From contig DEHD01000025.1 in the NCBI GenBank assembly GCA_002351725.1, positions 188,353-252,352 of the forward strand: 64,000 nucleotides of DNA. Reading direction: 5' to 3'. Source of the stretch: Prevotella sp. UBA2809 (GTDB lineage Bacteria; Bacteroidota; Bacteroidia; Bacteroidales; Bacteroidaceae). The position numbers and the translations under genes were made by a program. This document shows, piece by piece, positions 1-9,350 of the stretch. Under the pieces are notes generated by a model. It searched no databases. It was not told the origin of the DNA and was given only the letters and a program-made list of their open reading frames with translations. Position 1 is the stretch's first letter. Each line of letters opens with the position of its first letter.

Positions 1-1151
1 ATAGACAGATACTGGTCGGCAGTAGCTATGTTGCAGAACAACGATGTACCTACTGTAGATGCTACTAACGAAACAGTACTCTTGGCAAAGCGCAACACTT
101 GTCGCATCAAATCCTGTAGCTGTCCCGTTGCCGTCAAAGCTCCACCAAAAGTCTGGGCGCAGATGATAAGCCAGATAGTTGGCATCATTCCGCTCATACC
201 ACTGGTATGAACCAAGTCGTTCAGCATAGGCACACCTGTCTCGATATTAGTACTGCCATAAACCACCTGCATCATACCTTTATAAGACGCCAGCAGTCCC
301 CAATCTTCAGAATCAGAGATTGCATGAACCAAGTTTGGCTGAACTAATAATCCCACAACTGCTGCTAACAGAATAGCCAAGAACAGTACCACCATCGAAG
401 GCCAACGGCGTGCAATCATAACACCAGTAAGTACAGGTACAACCAATAGCCAAGGTGAGATTACAAACGTGTGTTGCAAGCCCTCCATAAACTCATGCAC
501 ATTGCCATGCCCCGATACATTCATGGTGAAACCAGCAATCAGGAATATGGTGAGTGATATGCAGAATGTGGGCACAGTGGTATAGAGCATATAACGGATA
601 TGCGTAAACAGAGGCGTACCCGATACACTCGATGCAAGTACGGTGGTATCGCTTAATGGCGACAGCTTATCGCCGAAATAAGCACCAGTGATGATAGAAC
701 CGGCAATCCAACCATCGTCGAAACCATGAGCCTTGCCAATACCCATAAGAGCCACACCGATAGTAGCTACGGTAGTCCACGATGAACCTATCATCAGACT
801 AACCAAAGCACACAACACGCTACTGCTGACAAGGAATACCTCAGGACGGATAATCTGCATACCATAATAGATCATGGTTGGCACGATGCCTGAAACCATC
901 CATGTTCCACCGATAGCTCCAATAAGCAAAAGGATAATGATAGCCGGTGTACAACTGGCTATCTTATCCGTTATTTCTTTTTCAAGATTCTCCCATTCCA
1001 GTCGCTTGGTGAAATGACCGACTAAAACACTAACAGCGGCAGCCACCAACAGCGACACCTGACTAGCACCATCCAATGTTGCGTTACCGAAAACGGCAAC
1101 GCAACATGTGATGAGTACTATTAGTACTATAAATGGGATATAGGTTATCAT
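1..1151 (-). CDS. nhaC: NhaC-family Na+/H+ antiporter, 3' part beyond window
   Basis: An open frame runs from an ATG at 1151 down to the window edge without a stop; about 383 codons are visible and the C-terminus is cut off. The protein is highly hydrophobic with many predicted membrane segments and carries the NhaC-type stretch GDKLSPLSDTTVLA after a G-A-Y-F. Near the edge, an N-I-A-T-A-D-Q-Y-L-S segment also fits the family. It should exchange sodium for protons in the inner membrane (family knowledge). Its ATG directly follows the TAA of the upstream peptide transporter gene, so the two are surely co-transcribed. The family call is firm; the exact substrate is not shown by sequence. Confidence 0.85.
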   Translation of the reverse strand, partial: MITYIPFIVLIVLITCCVAVFGNATLDGASQVSLLVAAAVSVLVGHFTKRLEWENLEKEITDKIASCTPAIIILLLIGAIGGTWMVSGIVPTMIYYGMQIIRPEVFLVSSSVLCALVSLMIGSSWTTVATIGVALMGIGKAHGFDDGWIAGSIITGAYFGDKLSPLSDTTVLASSVSGTPLFTHIRYMLYTTVPTFCISLTIFLIAGFTMNVSGHGNVHEFMEGLQHTFVISPWLLVVPVLTGVMIARRWPSMVVLFLAILLAAVVGLLVQPNLVHAISDSEDWGLLASYKGMMQVVYGSTNIETGVPMLNDLVHTSGMSGMMPTIWLIICAQTFGGALTATGQLQDLMRQVLRFAKSTVSLVASTVGTSLFCNIATADQYLS

Positions 1152-2672
1152 TTAGCAGACCTTCTCCAGACGTTTCATCATAGCGAACATGAACAATGCT
1201 GCTACAACGCATACTGCAATGAACACGCCCCAAACTACTGTCAGGTTGATGTCGCCCCACAGATAACCACCTACTCCTACAAGCTTATTACCGATAGCGG
1301 TAGATACGAACCATCCACCCATCATCAATCCTTTGAGCTTTGGAGGAGCAACCTTTGATACAAACGAGATACCCATTGGGCTCAGCAGAAGCTCACCGAA
1401 GGTAAGGATGAGATATGTGCTAATCAGCCAGTAAGGTGATACGAACGTAGCAGCATCGCCGGCAGCCTTCTGCTCGTTAGGAGTCAGCAGACCCTGAGAA
1501 GCAACCATCATAACGATGAATGCAGATGCAGCAACAAGCATACCGTATGCAATCTTACGTGGAGGTGTTGGCTCCTTACCCTTAGATGCCAGAGAAGCGA
1601 AGATAGCCATTGATACTGGTGTCAGAGCTACTACATAGAATGGGTTGAACTGCTGGAAGATAGGTGCAGAGATTGCAACCTCGCCAGTAGCCTGAGTATA
1701 CTTATAACCCAGAATGCCAAGAGCCACAAGGATGATAGCAGCAGAGATACTCTTACCCTTTGGAGTCTTGCTCTGGAAGAGTGAGAAACCTGCATAGACG
1801 ATGAAGATAATCATTACCAGATTGATAACATCAAATGGCATTGTATCTGCACCGGTAGCCGACTTAGCTGTAAACTCATCAGCGAAGTAAGTAAGCGACA
1901 AACCATTCTGATGGAAAGCCATCCAGAAGAAGATTACAACAGCGAATACCAGACACAGAGCCACAACACGCTGAGTTGTCTCTTCCTTAGTCAGCTCTGG
2001 CTCATTGCTTGCTGCCTGAGCCTTATCAGCCTTACCCTTACCACCTTCAACATGACGGAAAGTGCTGCGGAAAGCATAGTAGATGGCGATAGAAAGAATC
2101 AGCGAAGCACAAGCGATGGCGAAAGCAAAGTGATAGCTATCGTTAACGCTGGTACCCAGATTCTGCTGTGACCACTCCATGATACGTACTGCTGCTGTAG
2201 GAGCAAACAGGGCACCGATGTTGATGGCCATGTAGAAAAGTGAGAAACCTGCATCGCGCTTGTTAGCATACTGAGGATCGTTGTACAGATCGCCTACCAT
2301 TACCTGCAGATTACCCTTGAAAAGACCGGTACCGAAACCGATAAGAACAAGAGCTGCCAGCATCACAACAAGTGCGAATGTGTCGCCACCAAGAGGTATT
2401 GACAACAGCAGATAACCTGCAAACATAATCAGGATACCGATGGTAACCATACGGCCGAATCCGAACTTATCGGCCAGCCAACCACCGACAATTGGAAGGA
2501 AGTAGACAAGCATGAGGAAATCGCTGTAGATTTCGCCGGCCCATCCTGCATCCAGACCATAGTTAGCTCTCAAAAATAAAGCAAAAACGGCAAGCATGGT
2601 GTAATAACCGAATCGCTCACCTGTGTTGGCCAATGCCAACGCAAATAAACCTTTGGGTTGATTTTCGAACAT
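1152..2672 (-). CDS. POT/PTR2-family proton-dependent peptide transporter
   Basis: The 506-residue major-facilitator protein begins MFENQPKGLF and has the POT signature E-R-F-G-Y-Y in helix 1 (about residues 19-24), expected to couple protons to di/tripeptide uptake. There are roughly 14 hydrophobic segments, with a charged cytoplasmic loop around residues 205-230 rich in K, E and A. Length is normal for bacterial POT members. It lies 11 bases after the beta-barrel gene and abuts the NhaC start, as part of a minus-strand operon that also contains the LysM/binding-protein gene. Family assignment is strong; the peptide specificity is unknown. Confidence 0.88.
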   Translation of the reverse strand: MFENQPKGLFALALANTGERFGYYTMLAVFALFLRANYGLDAGWAGEIYSDFLMLVYFLPIVGGWLADKFGFGRMVTIGILIMFAGYLLLSIPLGGDTFALVVMLAALVLIGFGTGLFKGNLQVMVGDLYNDPQYANKRDAGFSLFYMAINIGALFAPTAAVRIMEWSQQNLGTSVNDSYHFAFAIACASLILSIAIYYAFRSTFRHVEGGKGKADKAQAASNEPELTKEETTQRVVALCLVFAVVIFFWMAFHQNGLSLTYFADEFTAKSATGADTMPFDVINLVMIIFIVYAGFSLFQSKTPKGKSISAAIILVALGILGYKYTQATGEVAISAPIFQQFNPFYVVALTPVSMAIFASLASKGKEPTPPRKIAYGMLVAASAFIVMMVASQGLLTPNEQKAAGDAATFVSPYWLISTYLILTFGELLLSPMGISFVSKVAPPKLKGLMMGGWFVSTAIGNKLVGVGGYLWGDINLTVVWGVFIAVCVVAALFMFAMMKRLEKVC

Positions 2673-2683
2673 AATTAATTATT

Positions 2684-3508
2684 TTATTTGATTTTAGAAT
2701 TCTTTGTTCTAATTATATCGAACAGATAGGTACATTTCACAACGATGTTACCAAAGTTAGAACGCGAGAAGTAATCGCGCTTGGTGTTACCATAAATATT
2801 ACCCAATCCGTAGTAGTAGCGACCTTCAATCATGAAGTGGCCGAAGTGGCGGTTGCTGAACTCCAAACCGGCACCAACAGCAATACCGTAGTCGAACTTA
2901 TTCTCAACGGCCATTGTATCCTGAGCCACAATATGCGATGAACGTATATTGGCATACTTATAATCCTTGCCGTATGATCCGTTCTTTATTGCAGGATCAA
3001 ATGCCGGGTCGTGTATATCAAAGTTGCTTTCGGTCTTATCGTTCAAGAAGAATCCAATCTGTGGTCCAAGGTGTATGAAAGCCTGGAATCCGTTTCGCTC
3101 ACGTCCCCATCCCAATCGAGCCAGAAGCGGAACCTGAACGTAAGTCATCTTACGCCTATAATAAAGGTTCTGCGATGGGTCGGTATGAAGCGGAACGGGC
3201 TTATCGCTTTTATCCAGAATATCCTCGTTCCAACCTATCTGTGCAAAGTTAAGTTCACCAGTAACCGCACATATACTACTAAAATATTTCTCACAAGTGT
3301 AACGGGCTGTAAATCCTCCGGTGATGCCACCTAACATAGTCTGAGGCACCTTTGTTACAAAAGCCACATTACTCATAACGTAGCCACCATTCACACCAAC
3401 AGCCAAATCGTTACGATACTCTCCAACCTGGGCTACCGATGATAAAATGAGAAAATGTAAAAATGTAAAAATTAAAAGATTGCGCTTCATCATCCTAACA
3501 TTCCTCAT
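2684..3508 (-). CDS. outer-membrane beta-barrel protein, PorT-like family
   Basis: The protein has up to 274 residues with a signal peptide (MKRNLLIFTF, cleavage probably after SSVAQ). Alternating aromatic/polar strands follow and end in a short basic tail, as in the Bacteroidetes 'outer membrane protein beta-barrel domain' family often named PorT-like. Three in-frame ATGs exist (3508, 3493, 3490). The one at 3490 or 3493 gives the best signal peptide and has an AGG-rich stretch before it, so the first is probably not used. It is transcribed with the LysM/binding-protein gene, with only 3 bases between them. A role in type IX secretion is possible from the family name and nearby sorting-domain gene, but is not demonstrated. 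The signal-peptide codons contain an AAAATGTA-type micro-repeat. Confidence 0.7.
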   Translation of the reverse strand: MRNVRMMKRNLLIFTFLHFLILSSVAQVGEYRNDLAVGVNGGYVMSNVAFVTKVPQTMLGGITGGFTARYTCEKYFSSICAVTGELNFAQIGWNEDILDKSDKPVPLHTDPSQNLYYRRKMTYVQVPLLARLGWGRERNGFQAFIHLGPQIGFFLNDKTESNFDIHDPAFDPAIKNGSYGKDYKYANIRSSHIVAQDTMAVENKFDYGIAVGAGLEFSNRHFGHFMIEGRYYYGLGNIYGNTKRDYFSRSNFGNIVVKCTYLFDIIRTKNSKIK

Positions 3509-3511
3509 CCT

Positions 3512-4864
3512 TTAGAACTTAATGGTTTCTACCCTACAGTCGGGAGTATAGTGAACAAACAATTGTGTGTGGTTGCGCAATCCGCCATTACCATAACGCT
3601 CAAACTTCAATGGAGTCTGAACATATTCCATATTACTCTTCTCACCAAGGAACATCTTGCCCTCGCGGTGCAATCCTGTAAGGAAGAAATATGCATGGTC
3701 GAAACCGGTAAGTGCAAATCTTGGCAGACTATTCTGCATGTCGGTATGGAAATTCCAACGGAACTTCTGCTGCAGGCGCTTTGTTGATGCCGACAGCGGA
3801 TTATAGTAGAATACCGAAGGGATATAGGTATTGAACTTATAGAAGTTCTCCAGATGTGCGCGGGTATACATCAACCACTCAGTATAGCCGAACATGTTTA
3901 TCACCAGATCTGGATCGGTAACCTTTAGTCCGTTGAGCTTCGAGAAAGCGATGCCAAGTTCGGGCGAACGACCGGTGTTCAGAATAACCACATTGGGCTT
4001 TGTACGACTGAATGCCTTAGAGAAATCACTCTCGCCCGACTTAAGATTAGTTATCGAGAGCTCCATATTCTCCTGCTCCAGCTGACGGCGCAAGGCTGAT
4101 GTAAAGCTACCCTTCTGACTGGTAGAGTCGTTACAATCGATGATAACAGTGTGATAGTTCTTGAAACCCTTCACGAAGTGCTCGATTGTAGCATCGTCCT
4201 GAACAGTATGACTCTGGTATACCTGGTAGATATACTTATTGTCGGCCAACTGTGGTGCATTAATTGAGAAAGGAATAAGAAGCTTTATCTTATTCTTCTC
4301 AACAAAAGCAGACATTGCGCTCATCTGCTTTGAGTAAAGAGGACCGATGATAAGGTCGCACTTTGCAGCATTCTCATCACTCAGAATCTTGTTGATATCT
4401 CCATCCTCAGCAGCATTCCATGCATGTACGTCAACAGAAATACCAAGTTTCTTTATGCTGTCGCATGCCATCAGCACACCACGATAGTACTCAACCATAC
4501 GTTTTCCGTCGCCGTTGATATCGTGCAGAGGTAGCATCACACCCAGACGGATGGCGCGCTTACGCATATCATCAGCATCTTCCTCTTCTGCTGGCTTAGC
4601 CACAGGTGTCTCGGTCTGCAATGTTGAAAACGGAATTCTCAGCACGGTACCTTTCTTCAGCTCGTATCCGGGAGTATTCATCTCGGGGTTTGCCTTCATC
4701 AATTGTTCGATGGTGATATCGTACATACGAGAGATGCCGAAGATGGTCTCCTTCTTCTTCACTTTATGCAGTCCGCGTATCTGTTCGCCCTCTTGAGCCA
4801 CGGCCACACTGACCGATAGCCATAAGGCGGCAAAGAACAAAAAATATCTTAAAACTCGCGTCAT
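3512..4864 (-). CDS. LysM domain plus periplasmic-binding-protein (type 1 fold) protein
   Basis: This 450-residue secreted protein begins with a signal peptide (MTRVLRYFLFF...VAVAQ). A LysM peptidoglycan-binding domain follows at about residues 31-78 (H-K-V-K-K-K-E-T-I-F-G-I-S start, L-K-K-G-T-V-L-R-I-P end). From about residue 105 it has a receptor-family ligand-binding fold like amino-acid ABC binding proteins or LpoA/LppC, with G-V-M-L-P-L-H-D at the first strand and D-L-I-I-G-P-L-Y in the middle. It heads a four-gene minus operon. LysM plus binding fold suggests a cell-wall-anchored sensor or scaffold rather than a transporter subunit, because no ABC permease or ATPase is adjacent; that role is inference. 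Confidence 0.72.
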   Translation of the reverse strand: MTRVLRYFLFFAALWLSVSVAVAQEGEQIRGLHKVKKKETIFGISRMYDITIEQLMKANPEMNTPGYELKKGTVLRIPFSTLQTETPVAKPAEEEDADDMRKRAIRLGVMLPLHDINGDGKRMVEYYRGVLMACDSIKKLGISVDVHAWNAAEDGDINKILSDENAAKCDLIIGPLYSKQMSAMSAFVEKNKIKLLIPFSINAPQLADNKYIYQVYQSHTVQDDATIEHFVKGFKNYHTVIIDCNDSTSQKGSFTSALRRQLEQENMELSITNLKSGESDFSKAFSRTKPNVVILNTGRSPELGIAFSKLNGLKVTDPDLVINMFGYTEWLMYTRAHLENFYKFNTYIPSVFYYNPLSASTKRLQQKFRWNFHTDMQNSLPRFALTGFDHAYFFLTGLHREGKMFLGEKSNMEYVQTPLKFERYGNGGLRNHTQLFVHYTPDCRVETIKF

Positions 4865-4891
4865 ATTTTCAAAATTTAGTCATTTCGCGTA

Positions 4892-4899
4892 CAAAAGTA
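4892..4899 (-). promoter_or_regulatory. Bacteroidetes -7 promoter element
   Basis: Reading the minus strand, TACTTTTG matches the TAnnTTTG consensus and lies about 28 bases before the ATG of the LysM/binding-protein gene. It is the probable promoter of the four-gene operon running to the window edge. Confidence 0.55.
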
Positions 4900-4943
4900 C
4901 AAAATAATTGTGAATTGGGGATGAATCTTTATGAAATATTTAG

Positions 4944-4951
4944 TAACTTTG
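4944..4951 (+). promoter_or_regulatory. Bacteroidetes -7 promoter element
   Basis: TAACTTTG lies 19 bases before the ATG of the sorting-domain protein at 4971. No good -33 TTTG is seen at the usual 19-21 base spacing. It is divergent from the promoter at 4892-4899. Confidence 0.55.
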
Positions 4952-4970
4952 CACTTTAAATGAATAAAAA

Positions 4971-5633
4971 ATGAGATTTTGGCAGATATTACTTACTGTT
5001 TTTGCGATGTTTGTGTCGCTTTCGGCATCGGCACAGAGTGTCGAGATATCAGCAATATATATTGACGATAGCGGCGTGGAGACTGAGACCAGAAATGATT
5101 TCAGCGGCCAAGCCCCACTCAGTGTGTCGTTCCGTGCCAACCCTCAGGATATGGAAGGTCTTGACCCCACCTACGAGTGGCACTTCCGTATGGAGGGCGA
5201 AGGTAAGGATATGATGGTGCGCTACGAAGAGAACACCGACTACACCTTCACAAAGGCAGGCAAGACGTATGTAACCCTTTATGCCAATCTTGGAAATGAG
5301 GAGCGCGACTCATCACGAATCTGCATAACCATAAGCGAGAGCAAGCTACTTATGCCAAATGCTTTCACACCCAATGGCGACACACACAACGACGTATATA
5401 AGGCTAAAGAATACCAGAGTATTGTGGAGTTCCACGCGTACATATTTAATAGGTGGGGACAGAAACTCTTTGAATGGACTAACCCTGCTGAAGGATGGGA
5501 TGGTAATTACAACGGTAGCCCTGTAAAAGAAGGCGTATACTTTGTTGTGGTAAAAGCCCGTGGTGCCGATGGCATCGTTTATAACATCCGTAAAGACGTC
5601 AATCTGCTTCGCGGATTTACAAAAACTGAATAG
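4971..5633 (+). CDS. small secreted protein with PKD-like domain and gliding-motility (type IX, type B) C-terminal sorting domain
   Basis: The 220-residue protein has a signal peptide (MRFWQILLTVFAMFVSLSASAQ). A PKD-like Ig domain follows at about residues 45-118 (A-P-L-S-V-S-F, Y-E-W-H-F, F-T-K-A-G-K-T-Y-V). The C-terminal 'gliding motility-associated' (CHU_C) domain runs from about residue 125: L-M-P-N-A-F-T-P-N-G-D-T-H-N-D, then N-R-W-G-Q-K-L-F-E, W-D-G-N-Y-N-G and P-V-K-E-G-V-Y. That domain is the type B export signal of the type IX secretion system. It is unusually short: cargo normally has a large catalytic or adhesive part, while here the PKD-like module is the only cargo. It sits 2 bases before uvrA, an odd pairing that is probably just operon packing. 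Confidence 0.85.
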   Translation: MRFWQILLTVFAMFVSLSASAQSVEISAIYIDDSGVETETRNDFSGQAPLSVSFRANPQDMEGLDPTYEWHFRMEGEGKDMMVRYEENTDYTFTKAGKTYVTLYANLGNEERDSSRICITISESKLLMPNAFTPNGDTHNDVYKAKEYQSIVEFHAYIFNRWGQKLFEWTNPAEGWDGNYNGSPVKEGVYFVVVKARGADGIVYNIRKDVNLLRGFTKTE

Positions 5634-5635
5634 CA

Positions 5636-8488
5636 ATGAATAGAGAAGACGAAAAGATAAATGTGTACGGAGCTCGCGTACACAATCTTAAGAATATAGA
5701 TGTAGAAATACCCCGCAACTCACTAACAGTGATAACGGGATTGAGTGGCAGCGGCAAGTCGTCGCTGGCTTTCGACACGATTTTTGCCGAGGGTCAGCGC
5801 CGATATATCGAGACTTTCTCGGCTTATGCCCGCAACTTCCTTGGCGGAATGGAGCGCCCTGATGTTGATAAGATTACCGGTCTTTCGCCCGTAATCAGTA
5901 TCGAGCAGAAAACCACCAACAAGAATCCCCGTTCTACGGTAGGAACCACCACCGAGATTTACGACTACATGCGATTGCTCTTTGCCCGTGCCGGACGTGC
6001 CTATAGCTTTGCTACCGGCGAGGAGATGGTGCGCTATACCGAAGAGCGTGTGCTCGACATGATTACCCACGACTACGCCGGACATAAGATTTACATTCTG
6101 GCTCCGGTAGTACGTAGTCGAAAAGGACATTATCGCGAGCTCTTCGAGAGCATGCGCCGCAAGGGATACATGCATATACGAGTTGACGGACAGATGCTGG
6201 AGATAGTTCAGGGCATGAAGGTTGACCGTTATAAGAACCACGACATCGAGGTGGTTATTGACCGCATGAAGGTGCCCGAGACTCCCGATGAAGAACGTCT
6301 TAAGAAATCAATCTCTATCGCCATGAAACAAGGCGACGGATTGATAATGATTCTCGACCAGGACACGGGTCAAATCAAGCATTTCTCAAAGCGACTGATG
6401 TGTCCGACTACAGGCATAAGTTACTCAGACCCAGCGCCTAACAATTTTTCGTTCAATTCTCCTCAAGGTGCTTGTCCGCATTGTAAAGGTCTTGGCGTGA
6501 TTAACCAGATTGACCTCGATAAGGTCATTCCTGACAAGAAACTCACCATCCGCGAAGGCGGTATTGTGCCACTTGGAAAATACAAAAACCAGATGATATT
6601 CTGGCAGGTAGAAGCCATACTCGCAAAGTTCGAGTGCGACCTCAACACCCCCATCGGCGAGATCCCTGACGATGCCATGACCGAGTTGCTTTATGGCTCG
6701 CTCGAGGATGTCCGCATCGATAAGGAGTTGGTACACACATCGAGCGACTATTTCGTTTCGTTCGATGGTATCATCAAGTATCTTCGCAACGTGATGGATA
6801 ACGATGACTCAAGTGCCGGACAGAAGTGGGCCGACCAGTTCCTTGCCGAGTGTACATGTCCAGAGTGTCACGGTCAGCGGCTTAATCGCGAGGCCCTATC
6901 CTACACCTTCGGCGGGCGCAATATTGCCGACCTTGCAAATATGGACCTCAAGGATCTCCGCACATGGATTGACGATCTTGAAAAAAGAGGTGAGAAGGGA
7001 GAAGCAAAGGAAATGTCAGAGAACGAGTACAAAATCGCAAAAGAGATTCTGAAGGAGATTAAGACCCGTCTTGACTTCCTGCTCGAAGTGGGACTCGACT
7101 ACCTCTCGCTCAATCGCCAATCGGCCTCGTTGTCGGGTGGTGAGAGTCAACGTATCCGCTTGGCCACACAGATTGGTTCGCAACTTGTAAACGTATTATA
7201 TATTCTCGACGAGCCCTCTATCGGACTTCATCAGCGCGACAACGAGCGACTTATCCGTTCGCTTAAGGAGCTGCGCGACCTTGGCAACACGGTTATCGTG
7301 GTTGAGCACGATGAAGACATGATGCGTAGTGCCGATTACGTTGTAGATATCGGTCCACGTGCCGGACGCAAAGGCGGCGAGGTAGTGTTCCAGGGTACAC
7401 CAGATGAGCTACTTAAGACCAACACTCTTACCGCTCAATACCTTAACGGAACTACAAAGATTGAGTTTGGCGAAAGACGTAAAGGTTCTGGCAAGAGCCT
7501 TGTTCTCAAAGGCTGTACGGGCAACAACCTCAAGCATATAGATGCCGAATTCCCGCTTGGCAAGCTAATTGTTGTAACGGGTGTCAGCGGCTCGGGCAAG
7601 TCTACGCTCATCAACGAGACTCTTCAGCCCATCCTCTCGCAGCACTTCTACCGCTCGCTGAAGCGCCCTATGCCTTACGAGGCTATTGAGGGATTGGAAT
7701 ATATAGATAAGGTGGTAAGTGTTGACCAGAGTCCTATCGGTCGCACACCCCGCTCTAACCCAGCCACCTATACCGGTGTGTTCAGCGATATCCGCTCGCT
7801 CTTTGTAAACCTGCCCGAGGCAAAGATCCGCGGCTACAAGCCCGGTAGATTCTCGTTCAACGTCAAGGGCGGACGCTGCGAGACCTGTGGCGGTAACGGT
7901 TACAAGACCATAGAGATGAACTTCCTGCCTGATATCCAGGTTCCATGCGAGGATTGTCACGGCAAGCGATATAATCGTGAGACACTCGAGGTGCGTTACA
8001 AAGGCAAGTCGATAGCCGATGTCCTTGATATGACTATCAATCAGGCCGTTGAGTTCTTTGAGAATGTGCCCGATATTCTGCGTAAGATTAAGAGTATTCA
8101 GGATGTTGGCTTAGGTTATATCAAACTCGGCCAACCCTCTACCACCCTATCCGGAGGCGAGAGTCAGCGTATAAAGTTGGCCACCGAGCTGTCGAAGCGC
8201 GACACGGGTAAGACCATGTATATACTCGACGAGCCTACTACCGGACTTCACTTTGAGGATATCCGCATACTGATGCAGGTTCTGCAGCAGCTTGTAGACC
8301 GCGGCAACACGGTAATCATCATCGAGCACAACCTTGATGTTATCAAGCAAGCCGACTGGATTATCGACATTGGTCCCGAAGGCGGACGTAATGGTGGAGA
8401 GATTCTTGCCACCGGCACCCCCGAGAAGGTAGCAAAAAGTAAGCGGGGCTACACACCCCGCTTTATCCAAGAAGTTCTTAACAAGTAA
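5636..8488 (+). CDS. uvrA: excinuclease ABC subunit UvrA
   Basis: The 950-residue UvrA is the damage-recognition ATPase of nucleotide excision repair. Two ABC modules are seen: Walker A G-L-S-G-S-G-K-S-S near residues 35-43 and G-V-S-G-S-G-K-S-T near 647. Each has an L-S-G-G-E-S-Q-R signature and an I-L-D-E-P Walker B. The C-terminal zinc finger is intact (C-E-T-C-G-G-N-G ... C-E-D-C-H-G). In the first zinc module the leading pair reads C-P-T-T rather than C-x-x-C, while C-P-H-C-K-G-L-G is kept, so one zinc ligand is lost or replaced; I believe this is common in Bacteroidetes UvrA. The start codon follows the previous stop by 2 bases. Length is normal for the family. Confidence 0.97.
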   Translation: MNREDEKINVYGARVHNLKNIDVEIPRNSLTVITGLSGSGKSSLAFDTIFAEGQRRYIETFSAYARNFLGGMERPDVDKITGLSPVISIEQKTTNKNPRSTVGTTTEIYDYMRLLFARAGRAYSFATGEEMVRYTEERVLDMITHDYAGHKIYILAPVVRSRKGHYRELFESMRRKGYMHIRVDGQMLEIVQGMKVDRYKNHDIEVVIDRMKVPETPDEERLKKSISIAMKQGDGLIMILDQDTGQIKHFSKRLMCPTTGISYSDPAPNNFSFNSPQGACPHCKGLGVINQIDLDKVIPDKKLTIREGGIVPLGKYKNQMIFWQVEAILAKFECDLNTPIGEIPDDAMTELLYGSLEDVRIDKELVHTSSDYFVSFDGIIKYLRNVMDNDDSSAGQKWADQFLAECTCPECHGQRLNREALSYTFGGRNIADLANMDLKDLRTWIDDLEKRGEKGEAKEMSENEYKIAKEILKEIKTRLDFLLEVGLDYLSLNRQSASLSGGESQRIRLATQIGSQLVNVLYILDEPSIGLHQRDNERLIRSLKELRDLGNTVIVVEHDEDMMRSADYVVDIGPRAGRKGGEVVFQGTPDELLKTNTLTAQYLNGTTKIEFGERRKGSGKSLVLKGCTGNNLKHIDAEFPLGKLIVVTGVSGSGKSTLINETLQPILSQHFYRSLKRPMPYEAIEGLEYIDKVVSVDQSPIGRTPRSNPATYTGVFSDIRSLFVNLPEAKIRGYKPGRFSFNVKGGRCETCGGNGYKTIEMNFLPDIQVPCEDCHGKRYNRETLEVRYKGKSIADVLDMTINQAVEFFENVPDILRKIKSIQDVGLGYIKLGQPSTTLSGGESQRIKLATELSKRDTGKTMYILDEPTTGLHFEDIRILMQVLQQLVDRGNTVIIIEHNLDVIKQADWIIDIGPEGGRNGGEILATGTPEKVAKSKRGYTPRFIQEVLNK

Positions 8489-8495
8489 CTTTCTT

Positions 8496-9338
8496 TTAGA
8501 TCTTAAGCAGACCACCAAGGCCGCCTAATACCGACTCCTTCTTTGGACGGCTACGAACGGTTATCTTCTGCTGGTTCTCGAAGGCGCTCTTGATAGCAGG
8601 ACCGCCGTTCTTTACTGTGCAACGCGACATTGTGCCGCTCATAACCTCCTGCACCTTTACTTCACCTATCTTCTTGTCGACCTTCTCGCCGGCAATCTCT
8701 ATCTGGCTGAACACCTCGAATATCTGTCCGTTTTCAATACCCTTGTCGCTACCTATGCTGATATAGCAACTCTTGGCGCCCTTCTTGTTGTCAACCTCGT
8801 CAAGAGCCTTGATGGTTGCCTCAACCTTGAAGTTCTCCTGTACAAAGCGATTCATACGTCCCTTAGCATCGTTGGCTGCACGCATGATAGCCTCGTCGGA
8901 AGAGTCGCCGGTAGCACTCTCGATATATGTCTCCGAGATGCTTGTAACACCTGTTTCCGTGTTAATCAGCGTGAGTGTGTAGTTAACATCACCCTCATAG
9001 TAATAAGTAGTCTTACCACTGATTGTTGACGATTTATGGGCGCTGCTTACTGAGTTCAGACTACCCTCAACCATCCACTGTATACCATTGTCGTTAAGGA
9101 ACAGCAAGCGGTCGTTCTTCACGGTAGGCAGGTCGGCCATTGTACCTGCATCAACCACGGTAAGTCTGCCCGTACTAACCAGACCCGAAACAATGGCCTG
9201 CTGTACAGCATTACAAACAGAGTTGTTGCCCGTACTCTTGTTGGTAAACTTCTCCACTAACACACTTGGTTTGTCGTCTTGCGCCATAGCGCCAACAACG
9301 CTCAGCAGCAATGCTGCCATAACAAATAGTTTTCTCAT
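8496..9338 (-). CDS. secreted CsgG/LpoB-like protein of unknown role
   Basis: This 280-residue protein has a signal peptide (MRKLFVMAALLLSVVGAMAQ). Residues about 25-135 resemble the CsgG/LpoB-like fold: a V-L-V-E-K-F-T-N strand, a helix ending in V-S-G-L-V-S-T-G-R-L-T-V-V-D, then a strand pair ending T-L-T-L-I-N-T-E-T-G. From about 165, a second unrecognised domain contains G-S-D-K-G-I-E-N-G-Q-I-F-E-V-F, like modules that read out surface or flagellar assembly factors. It ends glycine-rich (V-L-G-G-L-G-G-L-L-K-I). It lies 12 bases downstream of the caspase-like gene and is presumably co-transcribed. The fold call is tentative; function is unknown. Confidence 0.6.
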   Translation of the reverse strand: MRKLFVMAALLLSVVGAMAQDDKPSVLVEKFTNKSTGNNSVCNAVQQAIVSGLVSTGRLTVVDAGTMADLPTVKNDRLLFLNDNGIQWMVEGSLNSVSSAHKSSTISGKTTYYYEGDVNYTLTLINTETGVTSISETYIESATGDSSDEAIMRAANDAKGRMNRFVQENFKVEATIKALDEVDNKKGAKSCYISIGSDKGIENGQIFEVFSQIEIAGEKVDKKIGEVKVQEVMSGTMSRCTVKNGGPAIKSAFENQQKITVRSRPKKESVLGGLGGLLKI

Positions 9339-9350
9339 CTCTTATAATTT

